Under the pieces are notes generated by a model. The model was not told where the DNA came from. It searched no databases and saw only the letters and a program-made list of their open reading frames with translations. From contig JARGPA010000026.1 in the NCBI GenBank assembly GCA_029213305.1, positions 1-39,753 on the forward strand: a stretch of DNA of 39,753 nt, read 5' to 3'. The first letter of the stretch is position 1. The number at the start of each line of letters is the position of its first letter. Both the position numbers and the translations under genes were made by a program. This DNA comes from Phycisphaerales bacterium. Lineage in GTDB: Bacteria; Planctomycetota; Phycisphaerae; Phycisphaerales; UBA1924. Positions 17,131 through 24,780 of the stretch are shown one piece after another.

Positions 17131-18423
17131 CTATATGAGTGGTGATTTTCCAGGTACCGAAACAGGGCGGACTGGGAGTGGTGACATGCTGTACTCACTT
17201 GGAGCTAGATCAAGCTTTGATTTCATTGCTTGTGACCAATCGATTGATTTACCTGTGTATGTACTCATGCGTCCCATGATTGCTGTGAGTGTTGATTCAG
17301 CAACTCTTTTTGCTTCGTTTAAATATAAACCTTTCCCAGTGATTGATGCAATCAAATCAATATGCTCTTGTTCGTATGGATTACGATTGTCGCCGTCGAA
17401 TCGCCATGGGGTGTCTCCGTTTATCACTGCATATCCTGGGCGAGATATTGATCGCCCTTTACTTCCAATGAGAACTTCCTCAACTCTCGAAGCGCATCCA
17501 TCAATCTGTCGACACATTGATTGCATCGTTACTCCATTTGCATATTCATACTCAACTGAGAAATGATCGTATATGTTTCCATATTTCTGTTCTGTGCGAA
17601 CTTGTCGGCCTCCCATGCCTGTTGCTTTCACGGGAGGGCCACCCATAGCCCAGTTGATGACATCAATGTTATGAATGTGTTGTTCGCAGATGTGATCGCC
17701 GCTGAGCCAGGTGAAGTACAACCAGTTTCTGCATTGCCATTCCATGTCAGAGTATTCTGGTTTGCGATCATGAACCCACAGTCCGCCTTGATTCCAATAG
17801 CAACTCGCAGAAACGATATCACCAATATCACCATACTCTACATGATCCATCAGTGATAGGTAGGATCGTTCATGCCGACGCTGCGTACCCGCGACTACAG
17901 AGAGATTTTTCTCCTTCGCTTTCAAGCCTGCATCGATTACAGTGCGGATCCCTGCGGGATCTACCGCAACGGGTTTCTCCATAAACACATGCTTACCCGC
18001 GTTTACAGCAGCATGAAAATGAATCGGGCGAAACCCCGGAGGTGTAGCCAAAATTACATAATCGATGTCGTCGAGTGCAAGCAGTTCCTTATAAGCATTA
18101 AACCCAACGAACATGTGTTCAGGGGGGATCGCAACCTGTGCCATGTATTCTTCATCGTTGCTCATCCAACCATGAGAGCTTTGAAGACGATCCTCAAATA
18201 GATCTGCCATCGCGACTATTTTTACATTTGGATGCGCTTTAATCGCGTTGGCTGCGGCGCCGGTACCTCGTCCTCCACATCCGATGACACCAACCTTGAT
18301 TGTGTCATCAATCGCATGTCCTATTCGTGAGGCGAATGCGCTTGGGACAAGTGTTCCTGCGCTGAGTGCAGCGGTGGTTTTTACAAAGTGCCGCCGTGTC
18401 CAGTCATTGTTAAGTCCATCCAT
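17131..18423 (-). CDS. Tat-exported Gfo/Idh/MocA-family oxidoreductase (second copy)
   Basis: 430 residues. A Tat signal with Arg-Arg at 10-11 (TRRHFVKTT) ends near residue 32. The Rossmann domain starts with VGVIGCGGRGTG, and the family signature EKPVAVD gives the catalytic lysine. The second catalytic motif, EQHIHNIDVINW, carries the conserved His and Asp-x-x-x-x pattern. Family members oxidise or reduce sugars or inositols with tightly bound NAD(P); Tat export lets the enzyme fold and load its cofactor before transport, as in glucose-fructose oxidoreductase. It is paralogous to the gene at 19384-20730 and is followed after 11 bases by a TIM-barrel gene. Substrate not deducible. Confidence 0.92.
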   Translation of the reverse strand: MDGLNNDWTRRHFVKTTAALSAGTLVPSAFASRIGHAIDDTIKVGVIGCGGRGTGAAANAIKAHPNVKIVAMADLFEDRLQSSHGWMSNDEEYMAQVAIPPEHMFVGFNAYKELLALDDIDYVILATPPGFRPIHFHAAVNAGKHVFMEKPVAVDPAGIRTVIDAGLKAKEKNLSVVAGTQRRHERSYLSLMDHVEYGDIGDIVSASCYWNQGGLWVHDRKPEYSDMEWQCRNWLYFTWLSGDHICEQHIHNIDVINWAMGGPPVKATGMGGRQVRTEQKYGNIYDHFSVEYEYANGVTMQSMCRQIDGCASRVEEVLIGSKGRSISRPGYAVINGDTPWRFDGDNRNPYEQEHIDLIASITGKGLYLNEAKRVAESTLTAIMGRMSTYTGKSIDWSQAMKSKLDLAPSEYSMSPLPVRPVSVPGKSPLI

Positions 18424-18440
18424 TGCTGCCCTTTCATTTC

Positions 18441-19373
18441 TTACCCGTTAAGTGGTTTGAAAACAGTATCCATCCGTGATGCGATCTCAGTGAGTCGTTC
18501 TCTATCTCCGCCGCCGACTTCTGCTGTTGCCCATCCAGAGTATTTGATATCTTTGATTGCTTCACACACTGAATCCCAATCACTATCGCCGTCGCCAATT
18601 TTGACGCTGAACCCTTTCCAGAGCCCTTCATCGTTTCGTTTTTGACGCGAGAAATCTTTAACATCAAGTTTTTTTATCCGATGTCCAAGAGTTCGGATCC
18701 ATTGATCTGGATATCCGAAGTTCACGAGATTACCGATATCAAAGTACCATCCGACATGGTCAGAATCGAACTCGTCTACATATCGTGAAGCCTCTATCGG
18801 GGAAAGCAAGAAGTTGTTCCAAACGTTCTCAAATGCGATTGAGATATCCAATGATTCAGCTGTAGGCACATGTCGACCGATTTCGATCTGCGAAAGTTCG
18901 TATGCTTCCTCATACCCCATCGAAGCATTAACAACTGCGGGTACTACAAGAACACTGGTGCCTCCGAGTGCATTACAATCCTTGATTGCTTGATCAAGTG
19001 ACTTGCTTGCTTCTTTGCGAACTTGCTCTTCTGGATGATTAAATGGTTTGCTCCAATGTGATGAGAGCACAACTCCGGGAATTTGAAGTCCTGTTGCTTC
19101 CTTTGCATCGAGAACTTCTTGAAGATTCCAGTTAGATGGAGAATCCATTTCGACACCGTCAAAGCCACATGATTTTGCGAGCGTAAATTTTTCGAGAATC
19201 GAAGCATTACCTGCAATCATCCCAAATTTTAATGCTTTCAATATACGTTGAGTGGGTTGTATTTGTTGTGGTGACAAAGCTGCCAGGGCAGGTAACGCAG
19301 TGATCCCAGCTGTAATTCCAGCTGTGAGCATCGTCGATTGACCGATAAATTCCCTTCGATTGATCTCATGCAT
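18441..19373 (-). CDS. Tat-exported TIM-barrel sugar isomerase/epimerase-like protein
   Basis: 310 residues from ATG 19373, preceded by AGGA at eight bases and by a ten-base gap after the upstream stop; an open extension to 19469 would overlap the upstream gene by 86 bases and put 32 residues before the Tat motif. The start MHEINRREFIGQS is a twin-arginine signal. The barrel shows the xylose isomerase-like metal residues: Glu in FENVWN, Asp and His in the DHVGWYFDIGN segment, and Glu in AEVGGG near the end. It probably isomerises, epimerises or dehydrates a keto-sugar made by the oxidoreductase encoded on either side. It belongs to the minus-strand five-gene operon. Confidence 0.87.
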   Translation of the reverse strand: MHEINRREFIGQSTMLTAGITAGITALPALAALSPQQIQPTQRILKALKFGMIAGNASILEKFTLAKSCGFDGVEMDSPSNWNLQEVLDAKEATGLQIPGVVLSSHWSKPFNHPEEQVRKEASKSLDQAIKDCNALGGTSVLVVPAVVNASMGYEEAYELSQIEIGRHVPTAESLDISIAFENVWNNFLLSPIEASRYVDEFDSDHVGWYFDIGNLVNFGYPDQWIRTLGHRIKKLDVKDFSRQKRNDEGLWKGFSVKIGDGDSDWDSVCEAIKDIKYSGWATAEVGGGDRERLTEIASRMDTVFKPLNG

Positions 19374-19383
19374 ATGAAGTGTC

Positions 19384-20730
19384 CTATATCTCTTCGTTAG
19401 TTCCTGGGACTGGAATTGCTGGGGTTGCCCGATCACCAAACTCCCAAGTTTGTTCATTAAGTAACACATTCGAGTTCATCGCCTGTTCCCAAGTAACAAC
19501 CTTGCCTGTGTATGCAGCCATTCTTCCCATGATCGCAAGGAGAGAAGTGTGTGACATGAACTCACCGTCATTTATGGGAGTGTTCGCACGAATGGACTTG
19601 AAGAGCACATCGTGTTCGCGTTGGTACATGTCATTACTTACAGCGCTGCCTTTCCACGGTGTATCACCCTGAATCGTGTGTGTGCCATTCCATGGCTGCA
19701 TAGTGCAGTTGCCATTGCTGCCTTGGAAGTATGCAGAGTTATCCGATGGAGTGTTGGGCCAATGACGGCACATGTGATATGCTCGAACGCCGTTGGCATA
19801 TTCGTAGATAAGAGAGAAGTGGTCCCAGACATTACCAGTTTCATCGAGATTGGGTCGCGTCTGTCGACCTCCAACTCCAAAGCACCTGAGTGGAGTTTGG
19901 TCTTGCATTGCCCAAGCTTGCCAATCGATTGCGTGGACTGCTTGTTCTGCGACATGATCTGCTGAGAGTGGGCTAAAATATTGCCAGTTTCTCAACTGAA
20001 ACTCTGCATCGGACCATTCTGCTTTTCGAGGATTGGGTTCAACCCATCCAGTGGTGTTATAAGTAGTTTGAATCGTGTGAAGTTTTCCGATTCCACCATT
20101 GTGGATCGCGTTCATCGTTTCTTTGACTTGATCTTGGTAACGCCAGCAAAAACCAGACATCAGGGAGAGGGATTTTGATTTCGCAATTCGTGCAGACTCA
20201 AGCACCGATCTCACACCAGGAGCGTCAACCGCGACAGGTTTTTCGCAGAATACATGCTTGTTTGCTTCAATCGAATGCTTTAGGTGTTCAGGGCGGAACG
20301 CGGGGGGAGTCGTGAGAATCATCACATCGACACCTGATGCGAGGACCTTGTGGATCGCATTGAAGCCGTGGAACTTGCGATCTTCTACTTGGATTTTCTT
20401 ACTCCATGTTGTTGTTCCCTGTTCATCATCAAGATCCAACATTGCTTCAGTGGAGTATCGAAGGCATGGCTGGATTTTCTCTTCGAACAGATCGCCCATT
20501 GCCCAAAGAATAGAACCTGGGTCAGCTTTGAGTGCTTGGATTACAGCACCTGTGCCTCGGCCGCCGCATCCAACGACTCCGACTTTAAGTGTGTTTTGTG
20601 CTCGTAACCCTTTGATCATACCTAGGCTCGGATTCGCAAATACGGCTGCTGCGCCGATCGCAGCAGTTGACGCTGTAAACACTCTACGAGAGATGAGTAA
20701 GTTCGGGTCAATCGGTTTCGTTGGAGACAT
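19384..20730 (-). CDS. Tat-exported Gfo/Idh/MocA-family oxidoreductase (first copy)
   Basis: 448 residues. The twin-arginine motif SRRVFTAST has Arg at 15-16. The cofactor-binding loop VGVVGCGGRGTG and the signature EKPVAVDAPGVR with its catalytic lysine are clear, as is EQAVHAIDWQAW with the conserved His. ATG 20730 has GAAGGA eight bases upstream and lies inside the end of the preceding SUMF1-like gene (23-base overlap), so the two are coupled. It likely performs NAD(P)-linked oxidation or reduction of a sugar in the periplasm. Compared with the second copy it is 18 residues longer, mostly as insertions between the Rossmann half and the C-terminal sheet. Confidence 0.92.
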   Translation of the reverse strand: MSPTKPIDPNLLISRRVFTASTAAIGAAAVFANPSLGMIKGLRAQNTLKVGVVGCGGRGTGAVIQALKADPGSILWAMGDLFEEKIQPCLRYSTEAMLDLDDEQGTTTWSKKIQVEDRKFHGFNAIHKVLASGVDVMILTTPPAFRPEHLKHSIEANKHVFCEKPVAVDAPGVRSVLESARIAKSKSLSLMSGFCWRYQDQVKETMNAIHNGGIGKLHTIQTTYNTTGWVEPNPRKAEWSDAEFQLRNWQYFSPLSADHVAEQAVHAIDWQAWAMQDQTPLRCFGVGGRQTRPNLDETGNVWDHFSLIYEYANGVRAYHMCRHWPNTPSDNSAYFQGSNGNCTMQPWNGTHTIQGDTPWKGSAVSNDMYQREHDVLFKSIRANTPINDGEFMSHTSLLAIMGRMAAYTGKVVTWEQAMNSNVLLNEQTWEFGDRATPAIPVPGTNEEI

Positions 20731-21592
20731 TGGTAAGTCCTTCTAAAATATTTTGATTGATATCATCCGCTTCGATGACAAAGCGAAAACCAACCCATGA
20801 GCAATCCGCAAGCCACCATTGACTCTTAGGGATTTGTGGATCAGATTGATTCCATGAGCTCACTTGTTTTTGAAATGAAGTTCCAGTGCAATCGGAAGCA
20901 GAGTCTCTATACCCGCCTCCGAATGCGATTGGTTTACGCGATCCACTGGTAACCCATTCTGCCGAGTTGCCGTGCATATCAAACAGTCCAAAGCTGTTCG
21001 GTGTCAATAGACCTACAGGGTGTGTGCTGTGATCTGAGTTTTCAGAAAACCAGCCAACTTGATCGAGTGATTCTTGATTCGTATCACAACAGAACTCTGT
21101 ATCTTCGCCTGAAGTTGCTAAGTATGTCCATTCCGTTTTAGTGGGTAGTCGGATATCGAGCCCACTCTTTGTAGATAACCATTCGCAAAATCCTTCTGCT
21201 GCTTGAAATGTCATTCCGATCGCAGGGTATCCCTCATGACCAAATCCACGATCTGGAGGCACATATGGTTTGCTTGGTCTCGATATCGCATCGGCCAATG
21301 AACCTTCCTCAGGTTCGTCGAGCTTGTATACATAGATGTCATACAAATCCCAAGTGACTTCAGTGTTGAGTACATACAATGCGGGTACTTCGATGAATCC
21401 TTCTTCAGTTTCAATCGTAGTTTCAGGACATAGAACCATAGTGAATGATTCAGTCATCCCTGGTATACGCAAATCAATTTGATCATTCAAAGTAGTTGGT
21501 TGAACTGCAAAACCAACTTGTGGGAAAAAACTTATGCTCGCAAGAACAATGCAAACACAGGCACAGCACAAACGAGTATGGGGTTTTTTCAC
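20708..21592 (-). CDS. Secreted SUMF1/FGE-fold protein lacking the FGE cysteines
   Basis: About 294 residues from GTG 21592, chosen because it gives a good signal peptide (Lys-Lys, then hydrophobic CCACVCIVLASISFF, cleavage near VGFA) and has AAGAGA upstream; an upstream GTG at 21658 would bury that signal. The body follows the formylglycine-generating-enzyme fold: EVTWDLYDIYV, PAIGMTFQAAEGFCEWLS, RLPTKTEWTYLA, GLFDMHGNSAEWV and the final GFRFV. The paired active-site cysteines of true FGE (Cys-x4-Cys before GFR) are missing, only one Cys remains there, so it is unlikely to activate sulfatases. It may be a carbohydrate-binding or non-heme-iron relative. It heads the operon of sugar oxidoreductases and overlaps apbE on the other strand. 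Confidence 0.8.
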   Translation of the reverse strand: MKKPHTRLCCACVCIVLASISFFPQVGFAVQPTTLNDQIDLRIPGMTESFTMVLCPETTIETEEGFIEVPALYVLNTEVTWDLYDIYVYKLDEPEEGSLADAISRPSKPYVPPDRGFGHEGYPAIGMTFQAAEGFCEWLSTKSGLDIRLPTKTEWTYLATSGEDTEFCCDTNQESLDQVGWFSENSDHSTHPVGLLTPNSFGLFDMHGNSAEWVTSGSRKPIAFGGGYRDSASDCTGTSFQKQVSSWNQSDPQIPKSQWWLADCSWVGFRFVIEADDINQNILEGLTNVSNETD

Positions 21593-22562
21593 GAGTTCTC
21601 TTTTGCTAGTTGTCTGTTTAGTACATACCTCTTGTGCTCCACTCAGAACAGCAGGCACACATCGTACGGATTGTACCCTAAAGCGATATGAGTACGCAAG
21701 TGTACAAATGGGTTCTCGTTGCTCAATTGTGCTCTTTGCTGAGTCCGAGGAGATCGCAGCAAATGCAGCTGATCATGCTTTTGATGCAATCTCAGATGTC
21801 AATAGAGCACTATCAGATTACCAACCCAGTTCTGAATCAATGCGTTCTACTTCTCGTAATCACAATCAATGGATATCGATTACTCCATTGTTCACTCAAG
21901 TTCTCGTTCGATCGAAAGAGATGTTCAAACATAGTAATGGGGCGTTCGATCCAACGGTAGGGGCGTACACACATCTTTGGAGAACTGCAATCAAAGAAAA
22001 TCGAGTTCCAACAGAGGATGAGATTCGACATGCAAGCGAGTTAGTTGGATTTAGGAATGTTCATCTGGATGCAATTGGAAATCGCGTAATGTTTAAGCAC
22101 GCAAGCATGATCTTAGATTTTGGAGCGATCGGAAAAGGGTTTGCAGCCGATCGAGCAATGCGGGTTTTACAAACGCACGGAATCAGGTCTGCACTTGTTA
22201 ACATTGGTGGTGATATCGTTATTGGTGATCCTCCTCCAGATTTTCCAGATGGTTGGCTCATCTCAGTTCAAGTGATTGATGGTGAGCAATGGAGTTCTCG
22301 AATGCATTCCGTTGCGATAGCAACTTCGGGTGATTCAGAACGATACTTCATAAGTGATGGTGTTCGGTATTCGCACATCATTGATCCTCGTACTGGTTAT
22401 GGTGTACAAAATCAAAACACTGTCACAGTGATTGCAAGCAACGGTTCTACTGCTGATGCAGTCGCAAGTGTTGTTGCGGTGCTTGGCGCTCAAATTGTTC
22501 CAAAATTCAAAGCTCAATACACAGATTTGAAAGTGTTTGTAGATTCAGGGCAGAGTCAATAA
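21534..22562 (+). CDS. apbE: FAD:protein FMN transferase, ApbE family lipoprotein
   Basis: 342 residues. ApbE moves FMN from FAD onto a Ser/Thr of exported proteins such as RnfG, NqrC and FMN-binding-domain redox proteins. The family motifs are present: FDPTVGAYTHLW, LDFGAIGKGFAADRA, NIGGDI, ATSGDSERYF, and SHIIDPRTGYG. Export is indicated by a hydrophobic segment followed by Cys34 (HTSC), a weak lipobox. The ATG has GGGA eight bases before it; an alternative Met lies five codons later. The 5' end overlaps the 5' end of the minus-strand SUMF1-like gene by 59 bases. No flavinylation target is encoded in this window. Confidence 0.92.
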   Translation: MLARTMQTQAQHKRVWGFFTSSLLLVVCLVHTSCAPLRTAGTHRTDCTLKRYEYASVQMGSRCSIVLFAESEEIAANAADHAFDAISDVNRALSDYQPSSESMRSTSRNHNQWISITPLFTQVLVRSKEMFKHSNGAFDPTVGAYTHLWRTAIKENRVPTEDEIRHASELVGFRNVHLDAIGNRVMFKHASMILDFGAIGKGFAADRAMRVLQTHGIRSALVNIGGDIVIGDPPPDFPDGWLISVQVIDGEQWSSRMHSVAIATSGDSERYFISDGVRYSHIIDPRTGYGVQNQNTVTVIASNGSTADAVASVVAVLGAQIVPKFKAQYTDLKVFVDSGQSQ

Positions 22563-22598
22563 TTACGCGTAAATAGGTTTGAGCAAATTTAAACATTG

Positions 22599-22614
22599 CT
22601 TAAGAATTCTTAAG
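22599..22614. repeat. 16-base perfect palindrome between converging genes
   Basis: CTTAAGAATTCTTAAG is its own reverse complement and sits in the 64-base gap between the stops of apbE and the GNAT gene. As a hairpin it gives only six A/T-rich pairs, so a bidirectional terminator is possible but weak; a protein-binding site is the alternative. Confidence 0.5.
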
Positions 22615-22626
22615 ATTTCTGACAGG

Positions 22627-23559
22627 CTAATTTGGACGATCCTGATCGCAATCACCTTTTGAGACTTTCATAGGTAAGAATGGGTAGCCTGAAGCATAAA
22701 TTAGATTGCCTCGAGCTTGAGGCGGATGGAAGACAGAGGCCAAGTCCTCTGGTGCAAGTTTCCATCCTCGTCCAGGGCAGTTGTAGCTCCACGAATCAAG
22801 TAGGAAGGGTTTGTCCTCGGCCAAAGCGATACGGAGTCCCTCTTCGTACACTTGGTGGACGTGGTTTTCTGAGTTATCCCAAAGCTTACAGCAGTGAGTG
22901 ACAACTCCCCATTCGTTTGACTCAGTTCGGAAGACTCCGTGTTCGTCTCGTTGGTAAGAATAGATAGGGTGCTCATCGAATCGATAACGAAGCCAATCCT
23001 CGTTGGGGATCACTTCTGCTTGATTCATTGATTCGATGAAAGCTTGGGAGTTATCGTATTGAGGATCAAAGACCCATCGGCGAACAGCTCGAACCATGTA
23101 TCCTCGCTTGAGATAGACTGGGACTGCTTCAGGGCCAGCTCCAAATGTGCCTATCCAGCTATTCGATTCAATCGCATGCTGTTGCATTTCTCGCAGCAGT
23201 GCGCCACCTAAACCGGTGCCCTTTAGTTCGGGCAGGACATGCCACAGCGCGAGCCAATATGAGCTCTTTCGAGGATACGGGGTCATGATACATCCCAGAA
23301 ATCCCAAGAGGCGACCACGCTCGCCATGTTCACCGTCATCGTCATACACACAGAGCACACTTGTTCCGTTTGGGAATCGATTAGAATTTACCCATGGGGT
23401 GCGATATGTAAAGTCAAACATGCGAGGATCACGAGCGAGAACATGATCTTTGCGCCAATATCTGTTAATGTATTCTCGGAGTTGGGCATCGTCGCGACAC
23501 GGTAGAACTGTACAGCTGCTTTTATGTGCTGGACTTCGTTGATGTGTTGTTGCTGACAT
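22627..23559 (-). CDS. GNAT-family acetyltransferase with long C-terminal extension
   Basis: 310 residues, no signal peptide. The acetyl-CoA-binding motif A is ELKGTGLGGALLREM at about 111-125, preceded by the strand with YWLALWHVLP and followed by the Y-x-K-R-G-Y element (VPVYLKRGYMVRA). The remaining 140 residues after the GNAT core have no motif I know. AAAGGAAACG immediately before the ATG is a good ribosome site. It starts 24 bases after the stop of the polysaccharide deacetylase gene, so both are likely one unit; N-acetylation of an amino sugar in a surface polysaccharide or glycan precursor is a reasonable inference, but GNAT substrates are diverse. Confidence 0.82.
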   Translation of the reverse strand: MSATTHQRSPAHKSSCTVLPCRDDAQLREYINRYWRKDHVLARDPRMFDFTYRTPWVNSNRFPNGTSVLCVYDDDGEHGERGRLLGFLGCIMTPYPRKSSYWLALWHVLPELKGTGLGGALLREMQQHAIESNSWIGTFGAGPEAVPVYLKRGYMVRAVRRWVFDPQYDNSQAFIESMNQAEVIPNEDWLRYRFDEHPIYSYQRDEHGVFRTESNEWGVVTHCCKLWDNSENHVHQVYEEGLRIALAEDKPFLLDSWSYNCPGRGWKLAPEDLASVFHPPQARGNLIYASGYPFLPMKVSKGDCDQDRPN

Positions 23560-23583
23560 CGTTTCCTTTCAGATTCCGATTGT

Positions 23584-24474
23584 TTAGCTCGGTACCGGAA
23601 TCGGTGGTTGAGATAATATTTGCTCAACATTCATCGCATCAACTCGTTCGTGAGTATTGAAACATCGTGTGTAGCCGAGCTCACGAGCGATTGATTCCGT
23701 ATCGTTATCACTACGGCCGAATGGGTAAGCGAGTGTTCGTTGACGAATACCTGCAATGCGATCGAGTGTGTCACGAGAGCGCTGAAGATCAGCGCGTTGT
23801 TCAACAGGACTCATGGTTGAGTATGGGAGATGGTCAAAGCCGTGGCCACCGAGATCAAACCCTCGTGATTGAAGATTAACTAGTTGTTCACGATTCATGA
23901 ACCAGTCGCGTGCTTTGAGTTGAATATCTCTATTTATATTCTTAAGAATAGATGAGACGATGTTTTGATCGAGTACAAAAGCGATCGTGAACTTGAGTTG
24001 ACGTTTCTGTGGTACTTCGTAGTGATACAGTTCGTTCATTCGATCTGTATCAATGTTTGGATGCATATTGAGTGATTTAAGTTCTGCATCAAATCGTTGC
24101 TCAAGTTCATTCCAACCCAACTCTTGAGCAAGCGCATGAAGAAGGTGTTGTGAAATCCATTGTTCATCGGGTTGGTCATCAAACTCAAATGCGAATGGAC
24201 GCATAGGCGAGTAGAAAGTTGCGGGTACCCCTAGTCTCTCTAGAATTGGAGTTGCATATCGGTATTGATCGAGCACCGCATCATCAAATGTGATTAATGC
24301 TAAACCGGTTTCTGTGTGTTCTCGAGTAACGAACTCATCCGCAGATACAAGGGTATAGGTATTGGAAATCAGTTTGATTTGTCTTTCGAAATCTTCTGGG
24401 GTTATCCCAGTGACCCCGTCAGAGTTTGTTGGGCGTACATAGTGATAAGTCGCGATAAAGTGCTTTGGCAACAT
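23584..24474 (-). CDS. Polysaccharide deacetylase (NodB/CE4 homology)
   Basis: 296 residues from ATG 24474; a TTG ten codons earlier has no support. The CE4 motifs are TFDDA with Asp64-Asp65 (base and metal ligand) and GGHGFDH with metal ligands His211 and His215, followed by the YPFGR motif. About 145 residues separate motif 1 and motif 2, roughly twice the usual distance, so a helical insertion (about residues 95-190) is present. There is no signal peptide, which suggests a cytosolic substrate or a membrane-associated glycan intermediate. Such enzymes remove N-acetyl groups from GlcNAc-type sugars. It heads a two-gene unit with the GNAT enzyme. Confidence 0.86.
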   Translation of the reverse strand: MLPKHFIATYHYVRPTNSDGVTGITPEDFERQIKLISNTYTLVSADEFVTREHTETGLALITFDDAVLDQYRYATPILERLGVPATFYSPMRPFAFEFDDQPDEQWISQHLLHALAQELGWNELEQRFDAELKSLNMHPNIDTDRMNELYHYEVPQKRQLKFTIAFVLDQNIVSSILKNINRDIQLKARDWFMNREQLVNLQSRGFDLGGHGFDHLPYSTMSPVEQRADLQRSRDTLDRIAGIRQRTLAYPFGRSDNDTESIARELGYTRCFNTHERVDAMNVEQILSQPPIPVPS

Positions 24475-24780
24475 GTAGACATCTCTATACAACAGTGTGA
24501 ACAAGATTACTTATCGTCACCAAGAGTGAGAATGCTCCAGAATATGGATGAAACTGTGTCGTACTACAACTCCAAGTGATGATTGATCGGTTGCGAGGGT
24601 TCTTCAGAGAAAATTGATAGAAGAACACATGTCTGTCTGGGTAGATGACGACGGCGATTATTCAGAAAATATTGCAGCAGAATGATCACGCAAAGTTGGT
24701 ATAAATATACAGACGCCGTTCGTACGACCGTTTTTCGTTGGTGGAGTTGTCAGGCTTTAACCAGTTCGAAAGGGTATTCG
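24475..24780. other. Gap between the chemoreceptor and deacetylase genes
   Basis: About 306 bases between two minus-strand genes. No convincing reading frame and no terminator hairpin; it must contain the deacetylase promoter. A chance 18-codon frame starts at 24630 on the plus strand but has nothing to support it. Confidence 0.4.

Noticed and set aside
16958..17566. 202-codon plus-strand frame antisense to the TIM-barrel and oxidoreductase genes
   Set aside because: It lies across two well-supported minus-strand genes and the gap between them, and its product shows no domain or plausible composition.
20258..20746. 162-codon plus-strand frame antisense to the first Gfo/Idh gene
   Set aside because: Fully inside a gene with clear family motifs on the other strand; no ribosome site and no motif of its own.
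24630..24685. 18-codon plus-strand frame in the gap before the chemoreceptor
   Set aside because: No ribosome site, no conservation evidence, and a length easily reached by chance.
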